Assembly (NCBI GenBank): GCA_036506175.1
Contig: DASXSE010000080.1
Coordinates: 1-26,625, forward strand
Length of the DNA: 26,625 nt
Reading direction: 5' to 3'
Source: JAIBJP01 sp036506175
GTDB lineage: Bacteria; Actinomycetota; Thermoleophilia; Gaiellales; Gaiellaceae
Shown: piece after piece, positions 6,858 through 13,552 of the stretch
Numbering within the stretch: the stretch's first letter is position 1
How the letters are laid out: the number at the start of each line of letters is the position of its first letter
Made by a program: the position numbers and the translations under genes
Notes under the pieces: generated by a model
The model's database searches: none
Told to the model about the DNA's origin: nothing
Seen by the model: only the letters and a program-made list of their open reading frames with translations

Positions 6858-7154
6858 ATGGGGGCCGGCTACGTCGGCATCCTGACCGCAGAGCTCCACT
6901 TCCCCGACAACCACTCCCTCAAGGGCAAGCGGAAGGAGCTTCTGTCCGTGAAGGCGCAGCTTCAGCGTCGCTTCGGCGCGGCGGTCGCGGAGGTCGACCA
7001 CCACGACGTCTGGCAGCGCGCGCGGTTGACGCTTGCGTGCGTCGCGCGCGGACACAACGAGCTCGTCGGCCTGCTCGACGGGGCGGAGCGCTATCTGGCG
7101 GGGCAGGCGTTCGAGCTCGGCCAGGTCGAGCGAGAGATCGTGACGCTCGAATGA
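6858..7154 (+). CDS. ylxP: YlxP-like protein (DUF503)
   Basis: A 98-residue protein with the family features: an initial VGILTAELHFPDNHSLKGKR strand-and-loop, then RRFGAAVAEVDHHDVWQRARL and a C-terminal helix. DUF503 proteins sit between infB and rbfA in Gram-positive operons. The family has been linked to ribosome assembly, but the biochemical role is poorly known. It follows the infB stop by 13 nt, with AGAGGGCCGGGG upstream. A gap of about 186 bp separates it from rbfA, the largest gap in this operon. Confidence 0.9.
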   Translation: MGAGYVGILTAELHFPDNHSLKGKRKELLSVKAQLQRRFGAAVAEVDHHDVWQRARLTLACVARGHNELVGLLDGAERYLAGQAFELGQVEREIVTLE

Positions 7155-7340
7155 ACAGGGAACGCTCCCCGGTTTGCTGGGGCGCTGCTGGCAAAGGAGC
7201 CCAGCTCGCGGCGCCGAGACAGTACAAGCCAAGTACGGCGCGGCGACGCGAGTGCAGGATCCTGGAGCCAGCGGCGTCAGGCGCGCGCCGAAGGTGGGCT
7301 CTGCCTGCCGACAGGCGCTGCCGGCCAGCGAGGCGGGGCG
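7155..7340 (+). other. Non-coding gap between ylxP and rbfA with three small hairpins
   Basis: No gene is supported here. Visible structure: GCTGGG (7176-7181) can pair with CCCAGC (7200-7205); GCCTG-CCGA-CAGGC at 7303-7316; and CGCTG-CCGGC-CAGCG at 7316-7330, just before rbfA. AGTAC occurs twice near 7223-7237. The gap may carry a processing site or an internal promoter, but no clear -10 was found. Confidence 0.3.
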
Positions 7341-7694
7341 ATGAGTGATCGGATGCGGCGAGTGAACGAGGCGCTCCGCGAGGTCCTCTCGGAGAGCATC
7401 GGCTCCCTGAAGGACCCGCGAATCGGCTTTGTGACAGTCACCGGTGTGAAGACCAGCCCCGACCTCCGCCACGCGACGGTGTATGTCAGCGTGCTCGGAT
7501 CGGCGAAGAAGCGTGACGCGACAATCGCGGGCCTGCAGTCCTCCCACGGTGTTCTCCAGGGCCGGATCAACAGCGAGCTCCGTCTCAAACGAACCCCACA
7601 GTTGACCTTCGAGTACGATCCGACGATAGAGAGGGGCGTACGGCTCTCCCGACTAATCGATGAGCTCGCGCCAGGCGAACACGACCGAGACTGA
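7341..7694 (+). CDS. rbfA: 30S ribosome-binding factor A
   Basis: A 117-residue KH-like protein needed for 16S rRNA 5'-end maturation and 30S assembly. It shows the family core RMRRVNEALREVLSESI, then LKDPRIGFVTVTGVKTSPDL, then ATVYVSVLGS, then LKRTPQLTFEYDPTIERG. Length is typical. ATG 7341 is preceded by GAGGCGGGG. Its last 35 nt overlap the start of nrnA, so the two are probably coupled. Confidence 0.95.
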   Translation: MSDRMRRVNEALREVLSESIGSLKDPRIGFVTVTGVKTSPDLRHATVYVSVLGSAKKRDATIAGLQSSHGVLQGRINSELRLKRTPQLTFEYDPTIERGVRLSRLIDELAPGEHDRD

Positions 7695-8673
7695 TCTGCG
7701 GACCATCGCGGAGGCGATCCGCGAACGCGATCGCTTCCTCGTCACGACCCACGAGAACCCCGACGGCGATGCGCTCGGGTCACTTCTCGCTGCCAAGCTG
7801 ATGCTCCAGCAGCTGGGCAAGGACGTCGTCATCTACCTCGCCGGACAGGTACCGCTGCCGCGCGAGTACCAGTTCATGGAGCTCGGCAATCTCCTGCGCG
7901 AGCCGCCGGCGGACGTGCACGAGCGCGTCCTACTCGCGCTCGATTGCGCGAACGAGCGCCGCCTCGGGCCGGATCCTTCGGTTTACAAGCGAGCGCCGCT
8001 CGTCATCGACATCGACCACCATCACGACAACTCGCGTTTCGGCCAACTGAACTACATCGACGCCGGGGCCTCCTCGACCGGCGAGATCTTGCGCGACCTC
8101 ATTCGAGAGCTCAGAGTCGATCTGACGCCCGAGATCGCCGAGGCGCTGTATATCGCGATCGTCACCGACACCGGACGTTTCCAGTACGCGAATACGACGG
8201 CGAAGGCTCTCCGCCTGGCGGCGGAGCTCGTCGAGGCCGGCGCCGACGTTCATCGCGTGTTCCAGGGCGTGTACGAGAACGTGGCGTTCGCGAAGCTCAA
8301 GCTCATTGCCAAGGCTCTCGAGCACGCGCGGGTGTACGACGGGGGCCGGGTGGTCGTCTCTCACCTCGAAAAGAACGACTTCGAGGCGGCCGGCGCCGAG
8401 GAGCCGTACTCCGAAGGCATCATCGACTACCTGCGCGCCGTCGAAGGAGCGGAGGTCGCAGCGCTCATCCGCCAGCCGCCAACGGGTGACGGGCCGGGGC
8501 GGCGGGTCAGCTTGCGCACCACTGCCGAGGGCGTCGACGTCTCGAAGATCGCGCGCAAAAGCGGGGGAGGGGGACACCCGCAGGCCGCGGGTTTCCCGAG
8601 CGAAGCCTCGGTCGACGAGATCACGGACTTCATCCGGCGCGAATATCTCGCTCAGGTCAACGGCGCTAGTTGA
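7660..8673 (+). CDS. nrnA: DHH/DHHA1 phosphoesterase, NrnA-like oligoribonuclease / pAp phosphatase
   Basis: A 337-residue phosphoesterase that, by family, degrades very short RNAs (nanoRNA) and dephosphorylates 3'-phosphoadenosine 5'-phosphate. Manganese-binding motifs are intact: H31-E-N-P-D35-G-D37, the LLALDCAN motif, the DHHHDN motif, and IVTDTGRFQYANT. The DHHA1 domain ends with the GGGGHPQAAGF glycine motif. In many Gram-positive operons this gene sits next to rbfA and truB, as here. Start ATG 7660 lies inside rbfA; a slightly later start is possible because the first 12 residues are not conserved. The stop overlaps truB by 4 nt (TTGA). Confidence 0.93.
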   Translation: MSSRQANTTETDLRTIAEAIRERDRFLVTTHENPDGDALGSLLAAKLMLQQLGKDVVIYLAGQVPLPREYQFMELGNLLREPPADVHERVLLALDCANERRLGPDPSVYKRAPLVIDIDHHHDNSRFGQLNYIDAGASSTGEILRDLIRELRVDLTPEIAEALYIAIVTDTGRFQYANTTAKALRLAAELVEAGADVHRVFQGVYENVAFAKLKLIAKALEHARVYDGGRVVVSHLEKNDFEAAGAEEPYSEGIIDYLRAVEGAEVAALIRQPPTGDGPGRRVSLRTTAEGVDVSKIARKSGGGGHPQAAGFPSEASVDEITDFIRREYLAQVNGAS

Positions 8674-9458
8674 CCAACGGGCTCGTTCTGGTCGACAAAC
8701 CTGTCGGCCCGTCGTCGTTCGACGTGGTCGAGCGCTTGCGCGGCAAGTACGGGGTCAAGGCCGGGCACGCGGGAACTCTCGATCCGCTCGCGAGCGGGCT
8801 CCTGCTCGTCCTCCTCGGAGCATCGACACGGCTGGCGCGTTACCTCGTCGGCGTCGACAAGCGCTACGAGACGGAGATCCGGCTAGGCCTGCGCACGACG
8901 ACCGGCGACGGAGAGGGCGACGTCATCGAGGAGACCGAGGTCGCGACGCTCGAAGCTGTCGAGGGACTCGAGGGCGACGTCGAGCTCGTGGTCCCCCGCG
9001 CGTCCGCAGTGAAAATCGAGGGCGAGCGTGCCTACCGCCTGCGCCGCCGCGGCGTTGCCGTTCAGATGCCGAGGCGGAGGTCCACGATCCACTCCTTGCG
9101 AGTGCGTCGATATGCACCGCCGCTCGTCGAGCTCGACCTCCATGTCTCGAGCGGGACGTACGTCCGCGCGATTGCGGATGCGCTTGGCGGGCATTGCCGC
9201 ACCCTGCGCCGCACGGCCGTTGGCCCGTTTCGCGTCGAGGACGCGAACGAGGATGTGGTGCTTCCGCCGCTGGCGGCCCTGGTCTCGCTCCCCGAGCGTG
9301 AGCTGACCGAGGAGGAAACCACGCTCATACGGCATGGTCGCGCGGTGTCGGGAGATGAGGACGGCCCCGTCGCGCTGCACTTCGGCGGCCGTCTCGTCGC
9401 CGTCGCTCAGGGCGCCGGCGGTGAGCTCCGTCCGGAAACCGTACTTCCAGCGCAGTGA
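8670..9458 (+). CDS. truB: tRNA pseudouridine(55) synthase TruB
   Basis: A 262-residue enzyme that converts U55 of the tRNA T-loop to pseudouridine. The N-terminus NGLVLVDKPVGPSSFDVVE and the catalytic motif HAGTLDPLASG (D38 is the predicted nucleophile) are intact. KRYETEIRLG, SAVKIEGERAYRL and VSSGTYVRAIADALG follow as expected. The C-terminal region is short compared with PUA-bearing TruB. Start is TTG 8670, overlapping the nrnA TGA stop as TTGA; this gives the expected family N-terminus and no ATG is nearby. Confidence 0.95.
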   Translation: MTNGLVLVDKPVGPSSFDVVERLRGKYGVKAGHAGTLDPLASGLLLVLLGASTRLARYLVGVDKRYETEIRLGLRTTTGDGEGDVIEETEVATLEAVEGLEGDVELVVPRASAVKIEGERAYRLRRRGVAVQMPRRRSTIHSLRVRRYAPPLVELDLHVSSGTYVRAIADALGGHCRTLRRTAVGPFRVEDANEDVVLPPLAALVSLPERELTEEETTLIRHGRAVSGDEDGPVALHFGGRLVAVAQGAGGELRPETVLPAQ

Positions 9459-10690
9459 CGCTCCTGCGCGAGCGGGACTTCCGCAACTTCTGGCTCGGCC
9501 AGACGATTTCCCTCTTCGGGGATCAGATCACGCTGATCGCCCTGCCGCTCGCTGCCGTTCTCGTCCTGGATGCCAGCGCCGCCGAGATGGGCTACCTCGG
9601 GGCAGCCGCGCTCGTGCCGCACCTGCTTTTCTCGCTGCCCGCGGGGGTCTGGGTCGAGCGCGTCGGGCGCCGCCGCCTGGTCATGATCGCCGCCGACGTC
9701 GGGCGAGCGCTCTTTCTCGCGAGCATCCCCGTCGCCTATTGGCTCGACTCGCTCACGTTTGCCCAGCTCTACGCCGTCGCGTTCCTCACTGGCTGTTTCG
9801 CGGTCGCCTTCGACATCTCCCATAGCACCCTGTTCGTGGCCGTGACGAAGAGAGAGGACTACGTCGATGCGAACTCGCTCCTGCACGGAAGCCGTGCCTT
9901 CTCGTTCGTCGCCGGCCCGAGCGTTGGCGGAATCCTCGTCCAGCTGCTGAGCGCGCCTGCGGCGTTGCTGGCCGACGCGGCCTCCTTCGTCGCCTCCGCG
10001 ATTACCTTGGTGCGCATTCGCTCGCCGGAACCGCCGCTGGAGAAGAGCGAGGGCGGCATGCGGGCTCAGATGGCCGAAGGCGCGCGCTTCCTTGCGAACA
10101 GCCGAGTGCTGCGGCCGATGCTCGCCTCGGTGGCGACGCTCAACTTCTTCAACTTTGCGTTCGCCGCGCTCTTCATCCTCTACGCGACGCGCGAGCTCGG
10201 CGTGAAGGCGGGCACCCTCGGGATCGTGCTCGGCGCCGGCGCCGTTGGCGGACTTCTCGGGGCGGCTGTCGCTGGGCCGCTCGGGCGCCGCATCGGGCTC
10301 GGGCCGGCCTTCTTCGTGGGCATGGTCCTCTTCCCGGCGGCCTTCCTCGTCATCCCGTTTGCCGCCGGTCCGCGCTGGCTCGTGCTTGCGACGCTCTTCT
10401 TCGCCGAGTTCCTGGGCGGGCTCGGCGTCATGATCCTCGACATCAACGCCAACGCGATGATCACGGCCCTGACGCCGCACCGCCTCCGTTCACGCTCGAG
10501 CGGGGCTTTCCGCTTCGTCAACTACGGAATCCGGCCGCTGGGGTCGCTCTTCGGCGGGGCGCTCGGCTCGACGATCGGCCTACGCCCGACCCTCTTCGTG
10601 ACCGCGGCTGCCGGCCTCATGGGAGTTCTCTGGCTCGTCCCCTCGCCGGTCCGAACGCTGATTGATCTGCCGGAGGAGGAGGCGGTCTGA
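9455..10690 (+). CDS. MFS transporter (EntS/MFS_3-like exporter)
   Basis: A 411-residue polytopic protein. The start LLRERDFRNFWLGQTISLFG is the hallmark of the MFS_3 group (enterobactin exporter EntS, macrolide-type efflux). The loop between helices 2 and 3 reads VERVGRRRLVM, the MFS motif-A region, and a long charged loop near residues 190-210 divides the two halves. Substrate is not predictable. In actinobacterial relatives an unrelated (MATE/DinF-type) transporter can occupy a similar place near truB and rbfA. Start GTG 9455 overlaps the truB stop (GTGA) and its stop overlaps the inferred ribF start (CTGA), so it is embedded in the operon. Confidence 0.9.
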   Translation: MTLLRERDFRNFWLGQTISLFGDQITLIALPLAAVLVLDASAAEMGYLGAAALVPHLLFSLPAGVWVERVGRRRLVMIAADVGRALFLASIPVAYWLDSLTFAQLYAVAFLTGCFAVAFDISHSTLFVAVTKREDYVDANSLLHGSRAFSFVAGPSVGGILVQLLSAPAALLADAASFVASAITLVRIRSPEPPLEKSEGGMRAQMAEGARFLANSRVLRPMLASVATLNFFNFAFAALFILYATRELGVKAGTLGIVLGAGAVGGLLGAAVAGPLGRRIGLGPAFFVGMVLFPAAFLVIPFAAGPRWLVLATLFFAEFLGGLGVMILDINANAMITALTPHRLRSRSSGAFRFVNYGIRPLGSLFGGALGSTIGLRPTLFVTAAAGLMGVLWLVPSPVRTLIDLPEEEAV

Positions 10691-11553
10691 GGGTCGTTCG
10701 CTCTCCATCCGAGCTCGACTCGGCCGAGCGCGCCGTGGCGATCGGCACGTTCGACGGCGTCCACCGCGGTCACCGCGCGGCGATCGAGGCGGCGAAGGAC
10801 GTCGGCCTCCGTTCAACTGTCGTCACGTTCGACCCGCACCCCCGCCGGGTGCTCGGCTACGACGTCGACCAGATCTCGACCCTCGAGCGGCGGATCGAGC
10901 TCATCGAAAGCGTCGGCCCCGACGAGCTCGTGGTGCTCGAGTTCACGCCCGAGCTCTCGCGCCTCGAGCCGGAGGAGTTCGTACGCGAGGTCCTCGACCC
11001 GCTCAGCACCCGTGTCGTCGTCGCGGCCGAGGGCTTCCGCTTCGGCAAGGCGCGCCGAGGGGACGTCGACCTCCTGCGCGGCCTGGGCCTCGAGGTCCGG
11101 TTGGTGCCCGTGGTGGAGGGCGTTTCGTCCAGTCGGATCAGGGAGCTCCTGCGCGCCGGAGACGTCGTCGGCGCCGCTGCGCTTCTCGGCCGTGCACCGG
11201 AAGTCGAAGGCGTCGTCGTCTCCGGCGACCAGCGAGGCGGAACGCTCGGCTTTCCGACGGCGAATATCGCGGTCGAGCCCGGGCTCCTGGTGCCGGCGCA
11301 CGGGATCTACGCGGGCTCTGCGCTCGGGCACCGCGTCGCGGCCTCGATCGGCGTCAATCCGCACTACGGCGGCAGTGAGCGCCGGATCGAGGCTTTCCTG
11401 CTGGATTTCGAGGGTGACTTGTACGGAAAGCACCTTCGTCTCGAGCTCTGGGAACGGTTGCGTGACGAACGCGCCTTCGCGAGCGAAAAAGAGCTTGTCG
11501 AGCAGATTTCCCGGGACGTCGAGCAGACGCGCGCGGCTACCCCACCCGAGTGA
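10687..11553 (+). CDS. ribF: Bifunctional riboflavin kinase / FAD synthetase, probable CTG start
   Basis: A protein of about 288 residues that makes FMN from riboflavin and FAD from FMN. The adenylyltransferase half has GTFDGVHRGH (20-29), TFDPHPRRVL, and VSSSRIRELL. The kinase half has GDQRGGTLGFPTANI. The earliest ATG/GTG/TTG in frame is GTG 10735, which would cut the first strand just before AIGTFDG. Reading upstream gives LRVVRSPSELDSAERAVAIG, which fits the family N-terminus, beginning at CTG 10687. That CTG forms a CTGA overlap with the MFS stop, the same geometry as truB and MFS, and a strong GGAGGAGGAGG lies just upstream. I therefore infer a CTG start. Confidence 0.9.
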   Translation: MRVVRSPSELDSAERAVAIGTFDGVHRGHRAAIEAAKDVGLRSTVVTFDPHPRRVLGYDVDQISTLERRIELIESVGPDELVVLEFTPELSRLEPEEFVREVLDPLSTRVVVAAEGFRFGKARRGDVDLLRGLGLEVRLVPVVEGVSSSRIRELLRAGDVVGAAALLGRAPEVEGVVVSGDQRGGTLGFPTANIAVEPGLLVPAHGIYAGSALGHRVAASIGVNPHYGGSERRIEAFLLDFEGDLYGKHLRLELWERLRDERAFASEKELVEQISRDVEQTRAATPPE

Positions 11554-11595
11554 TTCTGCGCAAGTTTTCACCGGTTTCGGGGTCTTTAGGGAGGA

Positions 11596-11811
11596 ATGCA
11601 CCGACTTTCCGTCGTCTCGTCGGTTCGCTGTCTCGGCTGCGGGACTGTCTACGCGAAGCCGGATCATGCGGGCACAGCAGAATCGAATCCGGGGTGTCCG
11701 ACGTGCAGCTACGTCGGCTGGGTCCGGGAAGACGACGAGATCACGGAAGAGCTAGAGCTGCTCCGCTCCGCCTTGGGTCCGCCGCCCCACCGTTTCTGGC
11801 AATCAGGCTGA
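11596..11811 (+). CDS. Small zinc-ribbon protein, unknown function
   Basis: A 71-residue protein with two CxxC pairs, CLGC (13-16) and CPTC (34-37), spaced as in a zinc ribbon: RCLGCGTVYAKP, then GCPTCSYVGW. An acidic helix EDDEITEELELLRSAL follows. Such small ribbons occur next to housekeeping operons but have no assigned function. GGGAGGA lies almost against the ATG at 11596, unusually close for a Shine-Dalgarno, so the true start might differ by a few codons. Its last 71 nt are antisense to the 3' end of the ggt gene. Confidence 0.68.
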   Translation: MHRLSVVSSVRCLGCGTVYAKPDHAGTAESNPGCPTCSYVGWVREDDEITEELELLRSALGPPPHRFWQSG

Positions 11812-13159
11812 CCCCGCCGAAGTAGTGGTGGAGTGTGGGGAAGGGCCGAACGTCGTAGCCGGCAGCCTCGAGCGCTGAGAGCGCCTCCTCTTCGAACCCC
11901 GGCTCGACCCGGACGATGTCGCCCGCGGAGTGAATGCGCGGCCGGTCGACGGCCTGCTGCGGCGCGAGCCCCTCGTCGAGGATCCCACTCAGGACCTGCA
12001 CGAGCGCCGGCCTGAGTCGTGTCCCACCGGCCGCGCCGGCCGCCATGGCGAGTCCCTCGTCGTCGAGGATGAGCGTTGGCGACATCATGCTGTGCATCCG
12101 CTCGCCCGGGACGAGCGGCTCCACTTGGAGGTCGACCTCACCCAGCATGCTGTTCAGGTGGACGGCGAGGCCGGGAAGGTAGTCCCCCGAGCCAAGACCG
12201 AGACTGGTCGTGAGCACACACGCGTTCCCATCGAAATCGGCTGTCACGAGGTTCGTCGTGTTCCCGATTGGGTCGCCGATCTCTTCGCCCTCACCTGTGT
12301 AGGGAGGTGCGACGAGGGCAGAGGCGAGTGTCAGGGCACGCTCGGCCGGTGTCATCGTGCGAAGGATGGGAAGGGCGCTCAGAGTGTTGACGAGGTTCGA
12401 AAGGCCGCCACGCGTGAGCACGCGCGTGCCGAGGTAAGCGCCCTCCATCGGCGCGCGCCACGCGGGCGTGTACGCCTGGAGGTCATCCCAGGTAACGGGC
12501 CCTTCCCTGTCCTCCATGAGACCGACGAGCGCCGAGGCGATCGTTCCGTTGTAGAAGGTGGGCGCGCCCTCGTCGCGGACGAGCTCGAGAGCATTGACGA
12601 GGCCCGGCTGCTCGAGACGGTCGCCCGCATCGAGAAGGCGACCCCCCGGCGAGTAGATCTGTGCACCTTCGCGGAGCGTCATGACCGGAGCGAGCATGGC
12701 GAGGCAGGCCGCATGCGCCGGCGGGATCTCCACCCCTTCGCGCGCGAGTGCGAGCGCAGGCTCGACCAGGCGAGCCCATGGCAGCCGCCCGTAGCGGCGC
12801 CAGAGCTCATCGAGCCCCGCTGGTACGCCTGGCACAGCGCAGGAGGCGGTCCCGACCTGGTAATGAACGATCTCGTTCCCAAACGGGATGCCGATGTCCT
12901 CGAGCGGCGCCATTTGGTGGCACAACCCGAGGCCGGGAACGGCCACGAAGAAGTCGAGGAGTCGCACCTCGCGGGTTCGCCCGTCGAACCAGATCGCATG
13001 ACCACCGCCGGCCAGGCCGGTCATCACGGTCTCTGCCACGCAGGACGCGAGTGAGGCCGCGACGGCCGCGTCCGCGGCGCTGCCACCGTCCTCGAGGACG
13101 CCGAAACCGGCTTCAGCAGTGGCGGGATGGCCCGCAGCGATCCCGGGGGTCAGGAGCAC
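11741..13159 (-). CDS. ggt: Gamma-glutamyltransferase family protein (no signal peptide seen)
   Basis: About 472 residues of the Ntn-hydrolase GGT family, which transfers or hydrolyses gamma-glutamyl groups such as that of glutathione. Family blocks are present: AAGHPATAEAGFGVLEDGGSA, GLAGGGHAIWFDG, SCAVPGVPAGLDELWRRYG, and the C-terminal ADPRRSGAA. The self-processing site reads IGNTTNLVTADFDGN; the first Thr (about residue 301) is the predicted nucleophile, with Asn where most relatives have His (TTH). SLGLGSGDYLPG matches the GSG loop. No signal peptide is visible, so a cytoplasmic location is possible, unlike classical GGT. Start GTG 13159 is chosen because it fits the family N-terminus and lies 7 nt after a -10 (TAAGGT); ATG 13180 is the alternative. 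Confidence 0.88.
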   Translation of the reverse strand: MLLTPGIAAGHPATAEAGFGVLEDGGSAADAAVAASLASCVAETVMTGLAGGGHAIWFDGRTREVRLLDFFVAVPGLGLCHQMAPLEDIGIPFGNEIVHYQVGTASCAVPGVPAGLDELWRRYGRLPWARLVEPALALAREGVEIPPAHAACLAMLAPVMTLREGAQIYSPGGRLLDAGDRLEQPGLVNALELVRDEGAPTFYNGTIASALVGLMEDREGPVTWDDLQAYTPAWRAPMEGAYLGTRVLTRGGLSNLVNTLSALPILRTMTPAERALTLASALVAPPYTGEGEEIGDPIGNTTNLVTADFDGNACVLTTSLGLGSGDYLPGLAVHLNSMLGEVDLQVEPLVPGERMHSMMSPTLILDDEGLAMAAGAAGGTRLRPALVQVLSGILDEGLAPQQAVDRPRIHSAGDIVRVEPGFEEEALSALEAAGYDVRPFPTLHHYFGGVSLIARNGGAADPRRSGAALALP

Positions 13160-13162
13160 GTT

Positions 13163-13172
13163 TGCTACCTTA
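13163..13172. promoter_or_regulatory. Bidirectional promoter with overlapping -10 elements for rpsO and ggt
   Basis: The 7 bp TACCTTA (13166-13172) contain TACCTT on the plus strand and TAAGGT on the minus strand, both TAnnnT -10 boxes. Seven nt after each box lie ATG 13179 (rpsO) and GTG 13159 (ggt). Both transcripts would be leaderless. On the plus strand a TGC makes it an extended -10. Confidence 0.55.
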
Positions 13173-13178
13173 CGGCCC

Positions 13179-13448
13179 ATGGCGCTCACCAAAGAGGCCA
13201 AGCAAGAGGTGTTCTCGAGCCACGGCAAGAGCAAGGCGGACACGGGTTCTCCCGAGGTCCAGATCGCCCTGCTCTCGCGCCGGATCCATGAACTGACGGA
13301 GCATCTGCGGACGCACGGGAAGGATCATCACTCCCGCCGCGGACTGCTCAAGCTCGTCGGGCGTCGCCGTCGGCTCCTGGACTACCTGCAGAAGCGAAAC
13401 CTGGAGGGCTACCGCCAGCTGATCAAGGACCTGGGCCTGCGCCGCTAG
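13179..13448 (+). CDS. rpsO: 30S ribosomal protein uS15
   Basis: An 89-residue S15 starting ALTKEAKQEVFSSHGKSKAD, with the signature HSRRGLLKLVGRRRRLLDYL and ending in LGLRR. S15 binds 16S rRNA helices 20-22 and seeds assembly of the platform. Length is exactly that of the family. No Shine-Dalgarno is present; the -10 box 7 nt upstream implies a leaderless mRNA. In that case S15 could not autoregulate through a 5' leader as it does in E. coli. pnp follows after 104 bp. Confidence 0.97.
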   Translation: MALTKEAKQEVFSSHGKSKADTGSPEVQIALLSRRIHELTEHLRTHGKDHHSRRGLLKLVGRRRRLLDYLQKRNLEGYRQLIKDLGLRR

Positions 13449-13458
13449 GACGAGAAGG

Positions 13459-13532
13459 CCGGGAGGCGCCGGTGGAAGTTTGAGGGAGCTCCGCTTCGGA
13501 GTTGCTTCAAACCTCCGCCCCCGCCTCCCCGG
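13459..13532 (+). promoter_or_regulatory. Long hairpin in the rpsO-pnp spacer
   Basis: Nested pairing spans almost the whole gap: CCGGGAGGCG (13459-13468) with CGCCTCCCCGG (13522-13532); GGTGGAAGTTTGA (13471-13483) with TCAAACCTCCGCC (13507-13519), having one G-U and one mismatch; and CTCCG-CTT-CGGAG (13489-13501) at the tip. In E. coli an RNase III-cleaved hairpin at this place mediates PNPase autoregulation; a similar role here is inference. Confidence 0.6.
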
Positions 13533-13552
13533 CAAGAAAGAGGAGGCAACAC

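Noticed and set aside
7155..7340. Possible tRNA or small RNA gene between ylxP and rbfA
   Set aside because: Hairpins are short and do not form a cloverleaf; no T-loop GTTCRA or acceptor pairing found.
9407..10480. 357-codon minus-strand frame opposite the MFS gene
   Set aside because: Charged low-complexity shadow of a membrane protein gene.
11930..13054. 374-codon plus-strand frame opposite ggt
   Set aside because: Shadow of ggt; its translation has no coherent fold and ggt family blocks are clear on the other strand.
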